A stretch of 43,857 nucleotides of DNA from an uncultured Bacteroidales bacterium (lineage in GTDB: Bacteria; Bacteroidota; Bacteroidia; Bacteroidales; Paludibacteraceae). The DNA lies in NCBI GenBank assembly GCA_902771935.1, contig CACXYM010000014.1:1-43857 (forward strand), read 5' to 3'. Positions 10,001-19,060 of the stretch are shown in pieces. Numbering within the stretch: position 1 is the first letter of the stretch; each line of letters starts with the position of its first letter. Made by a program: the position numbers and the translations under genes. The notes below the pieces were generated by a model. It ran no database searches. It was not told the DNA's origin and worked only from the letters and a program-made list of their open reading frames with translations.

Positions 10001-12533
10001 TAATCAATGGACAGGTGAAACTAACAAGGTTGAACTGACTGCTTCTAATGAGCAGGTTCGTATAGAGAAACTGGTTGTTCACTATGTCGAGGATACACGT
10101 GCGGCTTCCGGTTTAGAATGGAGCACCGATGCAATAGTGATGATGGAAGGTGAAACCTTTACTCCGGCAAACCTTATTAATCCTAATAACATTGCAGCAA
10201 GTGAGATTACCATTGAGAGTGATAATACCGATTTGGCAACTGTAAGTGAAGGTGTTGTATCTCTTGTGGAGAATGTTATCGGTAATGCAACTATCACGGC
10301 TAAGTTTGCCGGAAATGCTACCTACAAACCAGCTGAATTCTCATACACCATTACGGTAAATGATCCGACTCCGTTAATTATCACTGATCCTGCTTCTTCT
10401 CTTAATTTCGGTTCCACGCCACAAGACGTAGCTGTTGAAGATAAGAATATTGAAGTAACGCTTCAAAATGTAGCGGCTGCAACGGTAACTATCACTGGAG
10501 ATGGTGCTGCCGCATTTAGTGCAAGTCCAATGACTTTGACAGCAAGTGGAACAATTGTTGTTTCAGCTAATCCGGCTAATATCGGTACGTTCAATGCAAC
10601 GTTGACTATTAGTGACAATACAGGCGCAGCGAAAGATAAAGAGATCAGTCTCTCATTGAAAGTTTTAGACCCGGCAGACGTAGAGACGCCGGTTAGCACC
10701 GCATCAAGATGGGTAGTAGCAGAAGCTGCTGATATTAAAGACGGACTTGAGATGCTGATTACCGGTGTGAAGAGTGAAGGAACCTACGCAATGGGTTCAC
10801 AAGCCAACAACAATCGTACAGCTGTTGAGGCTTCCATTTCTGAAGGCGTTCTTACTCCCGGTGAAGGAACGATGTCCTTCATTCTTGAAGCACAAGGCGA
10901 AGGTAAGTATGCACTCCGTACTTCGAACGGTAAGTATCTTTACGCCGCTTCTTCTTCCTCGAACTATTTGAAGACAGAGGATGAGTTAGACGATAAAGGT
11001 AACGGCTTGTGGACTATTACGTACGAAAATAATGAGTGGTCGATTGTAGCTCAAGGTGATCATACACGAAATATAATGCGCTTCAATGAAAGTAGCATCA
11101 TCTTCTCATGTTACTCTAGTGGGCAAAAAGCAATAAAACTCTATAAGAAAGCGCCGGTTGCACCTGAAGTTGTAGATGTAACAGGTAGTGAAGCAGTCTC
11201 CAATATTCCGGAAGGATCAGATGTAACGGTTGAAGATGGTGGTGAGTTGACAGTTGATACAAAGAATACCTTTGCAAAACTCATCGTTAAAGAAGGCGGT
11301 AAAGTGACGCTGTCCAATAAGCAACTCACCGTAACCGGTGCATTCACTATCGAGACATCAATGGGTAGCGGTAAGTCCGGCGAACTGCGCGGCGTGAGTG
11401 GAAGTAACTTCGCTGTAACCGGTGAGGCATATATCGACATCACTCTCGGCGACAATGGTAATGCGGACAAATGGCACGCATTCACCGTTCCTTTCCCGGT
11501 TGACGCTCTCAACGGTATCTTCGACCTTGACGGCAACAAACTCATCAACGAGACCAACTATGCTATCATGGATTACCACGGCGACATCCGCGCCGAAGGT
11601 AAGTACGGCTGGAAGAAATTCCGCGGCGCACTCGTTCCGGGTACCTTCTACCTTATGACAGTCGATGGCGCACGCACTACCTACCGCATGAAGATGAAAG
11701 CCGGCTCAACCATTGTGGCTGGCAACAGCAAGGCTGTCTATAAGTACGCTCCTTCCGGTGAAGGTCAATCTACTGATGCCGGCTGGAACGGTATCGGTAA
11801 CCCGACACTCGCTTACGGAAAAGTAGCTGCGGCTGTCCAAGTGTTCGATCCGGTTAATTATGTATATGTGACGAAGGATCCAAATAGCTGCAACTTCATC
11901 GTCGGTACTCCGTTCTTCTATCAAGCGGCTGCTGATGGCTCTATCGAGATGCAGAGCGCTAATGCAAGTGCATACTACGCTCCGATTCGTAAGGCAGTGA
12001 AAACCACGGAACAAATAAAGGTATCCCTTGCTAACGAGAACTATACCGATAACCTCTTCATCTCTGCAAGCGAAGATGCTACCAATAACTACCAAGTCGG
12101 TAAGGACCTCGTTAAGATGACCATGACCAATACTCCTATCGTACCGCAGATATTCGGTGTGGCATATAAGACCCAACTGTCTATGGTTCACGCTCCGCTC
12201 GTTGGCGACCGTGCTACCTATACACTCAATCTCTACGCTCCGGCTGACGGCGAATATACCATCTCTGCTCAGCAGACCGAAGATGCTATCGTTTATCTCA
12301 CCTACGAAGGTAGCCCAGTATGGAACATCACCGCCGGCGAATACAACTGCGACCTGCAGAAAGGTAACAACAGCGGATTCGGACTCATGCTCGTCAGACG
12401 CGCTCCGCAAGTCACAACCGACATTGAAGGCGCTACCCAATCACAATACGGTGTACGCAAACTGCTTATCAACGGACAACTGCTCATCGAGAAAGATGGC
12501 AAACTCTTCAACGTAACCGGTGAGAGATTGTAA
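7035..12533 (+). CDS. Large modular secreted surface protein with Ig-like repeats
   Basis: The 1832-residue product has a signal peptide at about 1-23 (MRHLKLFSFILVLSILGSLPAFA). Modules in order, positions approximate: N-terminal unknown 24-180; a Big_3-type Ig-like domain 186-265; a beta-sandwich unit 272-405; four Big_2-like Ig repeats at 415-496, 616-696, 819-900 and 1023-1109 (hallmark GL.(Y/W) and SxxxDVAxVxxxGxVTIK); an OB-fold-like domain 497-612; two near-identical units at 699-816 and 904-1021 (VTFDATID, GFADATGLDK); a choice-of-anchor D/BACON-like stretch 1113-1213; a domain with NNNRTA and LYAASSSSNYLKT at 1222-1373; then a long beta-rich region with WHAFTVPFPV and GWNGIGNPTL. The last ~30 residues (LLINGQLLIEKDGK, then FNVTGERL) form a short tail shared with four other products here. 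Adhesive or glycan-binding surface function is inferred; no enzyme motif is seen. Confidence 0.85.
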   Translation: MRHLKLFSFILVLSILGSLPAFATDVVVTLDNIGAGLGSTANTTTETTDITATGTTDSYTLNYYQCKKQGNAIFLTKSVSPYISNKTAMPGNIKSVEVFINSGASGKTTYDCAFSTKEVKSATSGVGAVNITGGNSNIFSNLKQDGSINVEGKYFCITLGNANNGQVLKLVITCDGSGGDTPAPTLSSLSISGDLTTKAYEIGEDLDYAGLTVTGTYSDSSTEDVTSDVTWSFSPDLAVGTTSYTVTASIGSISANKTITGVSVTPALPKSTLIFTAKCNGSGTADDGAIWAVTSDAAESTFDNTKGIHYGTGSAKVSYLRIETDDIAGTIAKVVVNTSGASGTSAIVSVAVDGTAFEIYGDKTSASIVSNAYDYTFTGSASGTILVAITQTSDKKAIYCKSIIVYYTAAPQKESAGLAYETSDYLVKLGDAFAKPTLTNPHSLAITYQSDNTDVVDVATNGDVTIKAVGKALITASSEETDTYKAGSASYTVYVVAHEGTAEDPYTVADAHVVIDKVGETGIADKYTTGIVSKIVTAFNPTYGNITYDISTDGTTESAQLRAYRGFNKDGAWFTSEDDVLVGDEVVVKGLLKKYNTTYEFDAGNELVSLNRNKATAGLAYAVTAIEKNIGDAAFINPLTNPNNLTVTYSSSDENVATVNANGEVTVKGIGATAIKASFAGNASYLAQEVSFTLSVDDPSLTKVTFDATIDKTTENTELSLTKNGLTIAITSGDGRFNNSTDYRIYKNAVFTISCASGNIKRIDFTCTSSNPITGFADATGLDKEKNIWTGDATSIELTASNKQVQIPKLVVYYEVDTRSEAGLEYADTDVEKHVGDEAFINTLTNPNSVAVTYESSDTDVAEVANDGTVTIKAEGTATITASFAGDATYKPASVSYELTIEEAGLDKVTFDATIDYAADESTLTLSKGGFTLTFTGGAMNNKANYRLYKNQTMTLSSADYLIKKIEFTCTNDKPISGFADATGLDKANNQWTGETNKVELTASNEQVRIEKLVVHYVEDTRAASGLEWSTDAIVMMEGETFTPANLINPNNIAASEITIESDNTDLATVSEGVVSLVENVIGNATITAKFAGNATYKPAEFSYTITVNDPTPLIITDPASSLNFGSTPQDVAVEDKNIEVTLQNVAAATVTITGDGAAAFSASPMTLTASGTIVVSANPANIGTFNATLTISDNTGAAKDKEISLSLKVLDPADVETPVSTASRWVVAEAADIKDGLEMLITGVKSEGTYAMGSQANNNRTAVEASISEGVLTPGEGTMSFILEAQGEGKYALRTSNGKYLYAASSSSNYLKTEDELDDKGNGLWTITYENNEWSIVAQGDHTRNIMRFNESSIIFSCYSSGQKAIKLYKKAPVAPEVVDVTGSEAVSNIPEGSDVTVEDGGELTVDTKNTFAKLIVKEGGKVTLSNKQLTVTGAFTIETSMGSGKSGELRGVSGSNFAVTGEAYIDITLGDNGNADKWHAFTVPFPVDALNGIFDLDGNKLINETNYAIMDYHGDIRAEGKYGWKKFRGALVPGTFYLMTVDGARTTYRMKMKAGSTIVAGNSKAVYKYAPSGEGQSTDAGWNGIGNPTLAYGKVAAAVQVFDPVNYVYVTKDPNSCNFIVGTPFFYQAAADGSIEMQSANASAYYAPIRKAVKTTEQIKVSLANENYTDNLFISASEDATNNYQVGKDLVKMTMTNTPIVPQIFGVAYKTQLSMVHAPLVGDRATYTLNLYAPADGEYTISAQQTEDAIVYLTYEGSPVWNITAGEYNCDLQKGNNSGFGLMLVRRAPQVTTDIEGATQSQYGVRKLLINGQLLIEKDGKLFNVTGERL

Positions 12534-12570
12534 GATGAAACGATTTAACGAATTAGCAACTGAACGAATT

Positions 12571-12693
12571 ATGAAAAAAGGAACATATATGCAGCCGGTG
12601 ACCGAAGCGGTTACGCTGCAACCCAAACTTCAATTAATGCTTCTTGGTTCAGGTGGTGCTCCCGAACCAGGCACTCCAGTCACCCCCCCATAA
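12571..12693 (+). CDS. Small 40-residue peptide with a GG motif and Pro-rich end
   Basis: This short open frame fills the gap between two large genes. From the ATG at 12571 it encodes MKKGTYMQPVTEAVTLQPKL, then QLMLLGSGGAPEPG and TPVTPP. An in-frame ATG at 12535, one base after the upstream stop, would add 12 residues. The MKKxTYxQPxTExVxL opening resembles small proteins I recall from Bacteroidales genomes, whose function I do not know. The LMLLGSGG stretch looks somewhat like a double-glycine leader followed by a short Pro/Gly peptide, but that reading is speculative. It ends 20 nt before the C10 peptidase gene and would be co-transcribed with it. Confidence 0.6.
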   Translation: MKKGTYMQPVTEAVTLQPKLQLMLLGSGGAPEPGTPVTPP

Positions 12694-12713
12694 GCCTTAA
12701 TAGAAGTCGGATT

Positions 12714-15700
12714 ATGAAAAAGGGAATTATAGTTGGGCTGGCGATTATAGTTGGCTGGCTGTGCGGGAGTAGCGCTCTCGCAGCAGAACGTACCGTCAAC
12801 CAAGTCCAAGCCATCGCCGCTAAACAGTCGCGCGTACTCAAACTCACACCTTCAAAAGAGCGCGCTGCCGAACGCATCGTGGACGTCCGGATTCGTGGAC
12901 AACGACTCTATGCCGTTAACTTCGAGAACAACGAAGGCTTCGTCATCGTCAGCGGTGACGACCGACTCGTGCCCGTCTTAGGCTATAGCGACCAAGGACA
13001 CTTCGACTTCGAGACACTGCCCGATAACGCACGTATATGGCTCGAAGGACTGATGGCGGAAGCTGCAGCATATGCTGCCAAGGGTGAAAATCTTACCTCT
13101 GCTGCCTATGTCGCGAAGGATGACAACGATACGAAGGTGGCAATAGCACCGCTGGTGTCCACCTTATGGGGACAAGGCGAACCGTACAATAACGCTTGCC
13201 CGCTCTACAGCAGCACACGAACGAAAGTGGGATGCGTGGCTACCGCCATGGCGCAGGTCATTAACTACCACATGCAGCACTATAATCAGCCTGCAACAAC
13301 CGCCGCTGAGATGCCATCTTATACCACCTCCAGCCTCAATATTGCCGTTTCCGGTATCCCCGCACAATCAGCCTTACCGGACAAGAGCCTACTCTTAGAT
13401 ACGTATAGCAGTACTGCCACCGACGCACAGAAGAACGCAGTGGCGCAACTCATGCTCTATTGCGGCACGGCGATAAAGATGGACTACGGCACCGGCTCGT
13501 CCAGTGCGCATACGCCAAACGTAGCCCCGGTGTGCCTGACCTATTTCGGCTGCGATGACACAGTGCGCGTAGCCAGTCGATACGATTACACCTATTCGGA
13601 TTGGATAGATCTGCTCTATAATGAGTTAGCTGCAGCTCGCCCTATTGTGCACGGCGGTCACTCCTCCGGTGGCGGGCACGCGTTCATCGTGGACGGCTAC
13701 GACGGCAAAGGCTTATTCCACATCAACTGGGGCTGGAACGGCTCGTCCAACGGATACTTCGCCCTGTCGGCGCTCAATCCCGATGACGCAGGACAGATAG
13801 GTGCCAGCAGTTCGGGCGATGGTTATAATAGCGACCAATTAGCGATTATCGGCTTGGGCTTTACAGGTAGTTCAGGACACGCTAAGCCCATCAGCATGAC
13901 CATGCGCCTCAGGGCTGTCAACGAGCAGAAGGTGGTGTACTCGGCGTATAACTACACAGGCGCTATGCGTAGCTTCGAGAACGGTATTGGCGCAATAGAT
14001 GCAGATGGAACCATCACTCCGGTGGGAACAACTTATACGTCTAATAACCTAAAGGATACTTATGGCTGGGCAAACTCGGAACGACCGGTTGCGAAGAATA
14101 CTGACTATGCTAATATGTCGAAGAAGATTATACCTATCAGTCGCGAGAAAGGTGCTACGACATGGGTCGCAGGGGTGAACTACGAATGGAACTATGTCTT
14201 AGCCGAATACGACGAGAACGGAATCCCAACCCTGACGCTTTTCCCTAACGCTGATCTGCAAGGCGGTGAGATAACCACCAAGTCAAGTAGGTATATCAAC
14301 GAGAAACAAATCATCAACATGCCGCTCACCAACAGCGGAGAGGAGTTCTATGGTACACTCTATCTGTATGCGAGCACAACGAGTACCAAAGATAAACCTG
14401 TCTCTCAGTTAGGCGTGACAGCATTGGCGGGCAGTCAACAACGGCTCGACTTCGAGTGGGAACCCACTACCGCAGGAACATATAACCTATGGATTACTTC
14501 CGACGACAAAGGAACCAAAGTGCTATCTACCGGAACAATCGTTATCCGTGAAGACCCTTTCCTCGCAGATAAGAAAGTAGTGGTGACCAATGTGACATTT
14601 AAGGGCTTAGACAAAGAGTCCTTCACGCTCGACGAGACAACTGGCAAGCGCACGTGGGACGTGTATCACGCAGACTCACTCAAGGGTACGATATCAATTA
14701 AGAGCCTCTCCAATACTGATATTGCCAACTTTTCTCTTAAGGTGCAGTATGAGTATTATGACGAACAAACGGGTCAGGCGTCCGTTCAGTCTACTTCTAC
14801 CTATAATTTAGGCACCTTATATGCGGGCAAAGTGCGAAACCTGACAGTCAATAAGAAAATGCCGACCAATAAGACCTACCGTATTCACCTCATTCAGAAT
14901 AATCCGACACCGGTTGTTGATTTAGACGCGCGCTATGTGATACACCTGCTGTCCCCTAAGAAGTCATTGGAAGACCCAAGTGTGACACTCTCTGCGATAA
15001 CCGACCAACCATACCAAGGCACACCGATTCAACCAACGGTAGTGGTGAAGGACGGCGAGACCGTAATCACCGACGAGTGCGATATCACCTACGCGTCGAA
15101 CACCAACGTCGGCGAAGCCATAGTCACTGTCACTGCCAAAGAGACCAGTTCCTACACGGGCACTATCTTCACAACCTTTAAAATCACAGCAGTGCCGCTC
15201 ACTATCGCTGCACAAAATGCAACAGTGACATTCGGTCTGCCTGCACCAGCTTTTGCTGTAACCTACACCGGCTGGAAAGGTAGCGACGACGCCTCCGTGC
15301 TCAGCGGAGAAATGGTGTATGAATGCGCCTACCAAGCGGGCAGCGACGTAGGAAACTACGCGATTACCCCATCGGGTGTGACCGCGCAAAACTATACTAT
15401 CACCTTTGTCTCCGGCGAACTGATCGTTACGAAAGCCAATGCCCTCGTCATCGCTCCTCCGCAGGCCAAACAAGGACTCGTGGAAACCGGCGAACCGCAA
15501 GAACTTGTGACTGTCGGTGTAGCAGAAGGAGGTACCATGATGTACTCGCTCGATAACAATCATTGGGGAGCCGACCTCCCGACTGCTGTGGATAGCGGTG
15601 ATTACCTCGTGTATTACTTCGTCAACCCCGATAAAAACCATAATCGCAACGATGGCGGAACCGTAGCCGTTACGATTGCTCCTCATCCGGTCACGGGAGT

Positions 15701-15809
15701 ACAAACCGTAGAAGCGACCGCCTTGCCCGACGCTAAGCTCATACGTAACGGCCAACTCATCATCCGCCGCGGTGGAGCAGAGTACTCGATTTTGGGGATT
15801 AGGTTGTAG
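12714..15809 (+). CDS. Secreted C10 (streptopain-family) cysteine peptidase with MBG domain
   Basis: The 1031-residue product has a signal peptide at about 1-23 (MKKGIIVGLAIIVGWLCGSSALA), a Spi-type propeptide at about 25-130 (YAVNFENNEGFVIVSGDDRLVPVLGYS), and the papain-like C10 catalytic domain at about 135-395. The nucleophile is C174 in TKVGCVATAMAQVINY and the catalytic His is H322 in GGGHAFIVDGYD; the N338-W339 pair lies in HINWGWNG. All expected catalytic positions are present. Beta-rich domains follow, including an MBG-type repeat near 820-910 (TVTFGLPAPAFAVTYTGW, then SGELIVTKA). It ends with the short tail KLIRNGQLIIRRGGAEYSIL. It probably acts outside the cell after propeptide removal; substrate unknown. 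It appears to share the promoter at 6951. Confidence 0.9.
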   Translation: MKKGIIVGLAIIVGWLCGSSALAAERTVNQVQAIAAKQSRVLKLTPSKERAAERIVDVRIRGQRLYAVNFENNEGFVIVSGDDRLVPVLGYSDQGHFDFETLPDNARIWLEGLMAEAAAYAAKGENLTSAAYVAKDDNDTKVAIAPLVSTLWGQGEPYNNACPLYSSTRTKVGCVATAMAQVINYHMQHYNQPATTAAEMPSYTTSSLNIAVSGIPAQSALPDKSLLLDTYSSTATDAQKNAVAQLMLYCGTAIKMDYGTGSSSAHTPNVAPVCLTYFGCDDTVRVASRYDYTYSDWIDLLYNELAAARPIVHGGHSSGGGHAFIVDGYDGKGLFHINWGWNGSSNGYFALSALNPDDAGQIGASSSGDGYNSDQLAIIGLGFTGSSGHAKPISMTMRLRAVNEQKVVYSAYNYTGAMRSFENGIGAIDADGTITPVGTTYTSNNLKDTYGWANSERPVAKNTDYANMSKKIIPISREKGATTWVAGVNYEWNYVLAEYDENGIPTLTLFPNADLQGGEITTKSSRYINEKQIINMPLTNSGEEFYGTLYLYASTTSTKDKPVSQLGVTALAGSQQRLDFEWEPTTAGTYNLWITSDDKGTKVLSTGTIVIREDPFLADKKVVVTNVTFKGLDKESFTLDETTGKRTWDVYHADSLKGTISIKSLSNTDIANFSLKVQYEYYDEQTGQASVQSTSTYNLGTLYAGKVRNLTVNKKMPTNKTYRIHLIQNNPTPVVDLDARYVIHLLSPKKSLEDPSVTLSAITDQPYQGTPIQPTVVVKDGETVITDECDITYASNTNVGEAIVTVTAKETSSYTGTIFTTFKITAVPLTIAAQNATVTFGLPAPAFAVTYTGWKGSDDASVLSGEMVYECAYQAGSDVGNYAITPSGVTAQNYTITFVSGELIVTKANALVIAPPQAKQGLVETGEPQELVTVGVAEGGTMMYSLDNNHWGADLPTAVDSGDYLVYYFVNPDKNHNRNDGGTVAVTIAPHPVTGVQTVEATALPDAKLIRNGQLIIRRGGAEYSILGIRL

Positions 15810-15902
15810 CGTTTAGTGTTCATATATTAGTTGTCGTTTTGTTATGAAAAAATAGCAAAATGACTCTTTTTTGTACTTTTTCGTAAAAAAAACGCACAAA
15901 AA

Positions 15903-15934
15903 GTTGCATATTTCAAAAATAAGCTGTAATTTTG
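15903..15934 (+). promoter_or_regulatory. Promoter of the duplicated surface-protein/barrel operon
   Basis: A -7 box TAATTTTG (15927-15934) is preceded 20 bp upstream by GTTG (15903-15906), one mismatch from TTTG. The predicted start is near 15940, with the ATG at 15962. A possible TTG start at 15932 lies inside the -7 box and is rejected. The 15875-15904 segment (ACTTTTT, then AAAAAGT) may be a weak terminator stem for the upstream operon. Confidence 0.75.
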
Positions 15935-15961
15935 CGCGCTATTTTTGGTACAAAAAGGAAT

Positions 15962-18900
15962 ATGTTAGGAAAAACTATACACAGTAAGCCATTACTATCT
16001 CCTGTTTTAACAGTCATTTTTATGTTGTTTGTGCAAACTGTTTTTGCCCAGACTTCTATATCCGTTCCGTATACTTTTAGTTTTGAGGAAGAAGAAAATA
16101 CTGAACTTGAAAATTGGGTATTTAATCCGGGCGTTAGAACGGATACATTGAAAGATCAATGGGTAGTCGGAACTGCAGTCCACAGTGAAGGGCGTCGTGC
16201 TGCGTATATATCGTGCAATAAAGGAGTTGATGCTAACTTTGATGTAACGACCAATATTCAGTATCTGTACCGTGACTTCGTATTACCTGCCGGACAATAT
16301 GATTGTACATTTGATATCCGTTGTATTGGTGCTCCGGAAGCTTTGATCTCTGCCGGTGTAGCTCCTGCTACTGCTATACAAACTGTTGGTGGGCCTACTT
16401 TTGTATATCCGACAAATCTAGAAACGTATATTCCGTCTTCTATGAAACGCGTCAACAATGTGTCGAAGTGGACCAATGTGTCGTTTCAATTTTCTTCTAA
16501 TGGAAGTCGCACATTACGACTATTCTTTATTTGGCAAAATGCTAATCGCGATAGCACAATGTCGGCTATCGGTGCCTGTGTCGATAATATTCAAATTACA
16601 TCTCGTGCTTGTGGAAAACCGCGCTCTATCTATGCTGAATCACGAAATGACTCAGTCATTATTACATGGGAAGGCAGCAGCGAAGAATATGTATTGGAAT
16701 TTCGTAAGTATGGTCGTTCCAAATGGCAAGTGACAACAGGAATACTAGGTAAGCAATATATCCTTGAGGGATTGGAGGAAGGTGCTTATGACTTCCGCGT
16801 ACGCGGTGTTTGTAATGGCACAGATTTCAGCGCATATACCTATCTGAACACGTTTGCGGTTTACTACCCGGAAAACCACTGTATAGACTATGTACATTTG
16901 GAGGATAATCCTAATGTAATTGCTACGTACGGAACGTACTCCAATCCGTACGAACAGGTCGGCGTAGTGGATTTTGGACCTGACGATAAGTTATCTCGCC
17001 ACACAGTGAACTGGGAACCAGATCGTACCGATCCCCGTACCAGAGGTAAACTGCGCGTTGTTCCTGATGGTGCCTTGGCTTCTGTTCGTTTAGGAAACTG
17101 GAGCCTCGGTGCGGAAGCAGAGAGTGTCTCGTATAAATATGTCGTGGACGCAGAGAATGCTGCTATTCTGCTTGTTCGTTATGCGGTTGTACTGGAGGAT
17201 CCGCAACATGATATGAAGAGTCAACCGCGTTTTACATTGGAGATTTTCGGTGAAGATGGAGAATTGATTAGTCCTACTTGCGGATATGCGGATTTCTATG
17301 CAGATGCTTCGCGTGAAGGATGGCATACAGAAGGATCGGGTTACAACCAAGTGACATGGAAAGATTGGACTACTATCGGACTTAATCTGGAAGAACGAGA
17401 TGGCGAAGAACTGACAGTTCGTTTAACAACATACGATTGCGCTTGGTCTGGCCACTATGGCTATGCGTATTTCACGCTCGACTGCGCGGCTGCACGAATT
17501 GTTGGAACAAGCTGCGGTGATGATGCGCAAATGTCTATCTCTGCACCGATCGGCTTCGATTATGAATGGTTTGATAAATATGACAACCCGGTTCCGAGTT
17601 CTAAATTAGCGGATAGCGGTATGACGTTATTAGTTGACGCATCGGACACTACTACGTATCGGTGCCACCTTAGCTACAAAGAGGAACAATCGTGCGGATT
17701 TGACCTCTATTCGTCCGCACGGCCTCGATTCCCTATCGCCGATTTTGATTATAAATACGAACCGGCGAACTGCCAAAACCGTGTGCGTTTTATCAATAAG
17801 AGTCATATTCTAACGAAATATAATAACGTAGAAGAGCATCATTACGACCAGCCATGCGATGAGTATGAGTGGACTTTCGGAGATGTTGGCCAAGGGTCTG
17901 ATAGAAACCCGATATTCATCTTCCCTAACGAAGGTGGAACATATCGCATAACCCTCACTGCTTTGATCGCGGAAGGACGTTGTTCGGATGAAACAGAAAT
18001 GGTAATCACTATTCCTGCTATTAAAGATAAAGCTTTGGTGGTTGATACTGCTATTTGTGAAGGTAGTTATGTGGTGTTTGGCCGCTATTATGCCGGAGTA
18101 GATGGAGTATATACGGATAGCTTCAAAACGGTCGCAGGATGTGATAGTATCGTTTCGCTGCATTTAAAAGTAAATCCTGTTACCAATAAATACGTGGGCG
18201 ATACAACTGTCTGTGCGGAAACACCATTAGTCATTGACGGACAAGCATATAAAGGCCATGAGTCCGGTAAATTCTATCGCTTCTATACGAATGCGTATGG
18301 GTGTGATTCGACGCTATGGATGAACGTGACAGTTATGGACTCCATCCTCCCGGAAGTAACAACACGCGTTCTCGAGGAAAAAGATGCATTCGGAACTATC
18401 TATGTGGATGGTAAAGGTTTCGACTACTACACCGTTAATGGCGGAGAACCGACTTTGGCTGATTCGTTGTATGACCTCGCAGGAGGTACATATGTACTGG
18501 AGTTCTTCAATGACTTCGGGTGCTCTGCTGAGCGTACTGTCCAAATAAGTACCTGCTTACCTGGATGCGTGTTCCAACGCTGGAATAACGTCTTGTCGCT
18601 CAAAGACTCTGCTTTCGTCGACAATGCTGTGGACTATCAGTTCACAGACTTCCAATGGTACAAAGAAGATGTGCCTATTGAAGGAGCTAATAAATCCTAT
18701 CTCTATGTCGAAGAGGGACTTGAAATAGGAGCTCGCTATACATTGCGCATGAAACGTGTTTCTAACGGAGAAGAAGTTGAGACATGCTCATATATTCCTA
18801 AAGCCCTAGAGGAAATGGATAAGGTGGTCGTATATCCGTCACCCGTTCGTGTAGGACAAACGCTCACTGTTAAATCCAATAAAGCCGGTAGTGCTGCTTT

Positions 18901-19048
18901 CGTTAGTATGATTGGCGAAACAGTGCAGACAAACGCCTTCGGACAAGGAACAAGTTCTATCCCAGCTCCTTCTCTAGCAGGGGTATATGTGGTTAAAGTA
19001 ACAATTGACGGCAAAATCCAAACATGCCGAATTACTGTAATAGAGTAG
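15962..19048 (+). CDS. T9SS-tailed surface protein with PKD domain, cassette copy 1
   Basis: From the ATG at 15962 (preceded by AAAAAGGA) the product is 1028 residues. A signal peptide ends at about 30 (FMLFVQTVFAQ, before TSIS). Following are a MAM-like/choice-of-anchor J-type domain (about 35-215), an Fn3-like unit (220-295), a large beta-rich region from CIDYVHL near 307, a PKD-like domain at about 620-680 (YEWTFGD), and two CEGSY...GCDSIVSL-type repeats near 695-790. It ends in a classical T9SS type A sorting tail from about 956 (VVVYPSPVRVGQTLTVKS, GVYVVKV, CRITVIE). It is clearly paralogous to the gene at 20794: CIDY, the ASVRLG strand, WKDWT, YAYFTLDC, CGxDxx, and RFPxAxxxxxxxxxNCQN occur in the same order. 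The barrel gene follows after 12 nt. Confidence 0.88.
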   Translation: MLGKTIHSKPLLSPVLTVIFMLFVQTVFAQTSISVPYTFSFEEEENTELENWVFNPGVRTDTLKDQWVVGTAVHSEGRRAAYISCNKGVDANFDVTTNIQYLYRDFVLPAGQYDCTFDIRCIGAPEALISAGVAPATAIQTVGGPTFVYPTNLETYIPSSMKRVNNVSKWTNVSFQFSSNGSRTLRLFFIWQNANRDSTMSAIGACVDNIQITSRACGKPRSIYAESRNDSVIITWEGSSEEYVLEFRKYGRSKWQVTTGILGKQYILEGLEEGAYDFRVRGVCNGTDFSAYTYLNTFAVYYPENHCIDYVHLEDNPNVIATYGTYSNPYEQVGVVDFGPDDKLSRHTVNWEPDRTDPRTRGKLRVVPDGALASVRLGNWSLGAEAESVSYKYVVDAENAAILLVRYAVVLEDPQHDMKSQPRFTLEIFGEDGELISPTCGYADFYADASREGWHTEGSGYNQVTWKDWTTIGLNLEERDGEELTVRLTTYDCAWSGHYGYAYFTLDCAAARIVGTSCGDDAQMSISAPIGFDYEWFDKYDNPVPSSKLADSGMTLLVDASDTTTYRCHLSYKEEQSCGFDLYSSARPRFPIADFDYKYEPANCQNRVRFINKSHILTKYNNVEEHHYDQPCDEYEWTFGDVGQGSDRNPIFIFPNEGGTYRITLTALIAEGRCSDETEMVITIPAIKDKALVVDTAICEGSYVVFGRYYAGVDGVYTDSFKTVAGCDSIVSLHLKVNPVTNKYVGDTTVCAETPLVIDGQAYKGHESGKFYRFYTNAYGCDSTLWMNVTVMDSILPEVTTRVLEEKDAFGTIYVDGKGFDYYTVNGGEPTLADSLYDLAGGTYVLEFFNDFGCSAERTVQISTCLPGCVFQRWNNVLSLKDSAFVDNAVDYQFTDFQWYKEDVPIEGANKSYLYVEEGLEIGARYTLRMKRVSNGEEVETCSYIPKALEEMDKVVVYPSPVRVGQTLTVKSNKAGSAAFVSMIGETVQTNAFGQGTSSIPAPSLAGVYVVKVTIDGKIQTCRITVIE

Positions 19049-19060
19049 GAGCATATCGTT

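Noticed and set aside
11706-12440. 244-codon minus-strand frame inside the large surface-protein gene
   Set aside because: The + frame continues a conserved Bacteroidales C-terminal region (GWNGIGNPTL) and the shared tail; the antisense frame has no support.
15932-15961. TTG start for the first cassette gene at 15932
   Set aside because: It lies inside the -7 promoter box; the ATG at 15962 has an AGGA-like site and begins a proper signal peptide.
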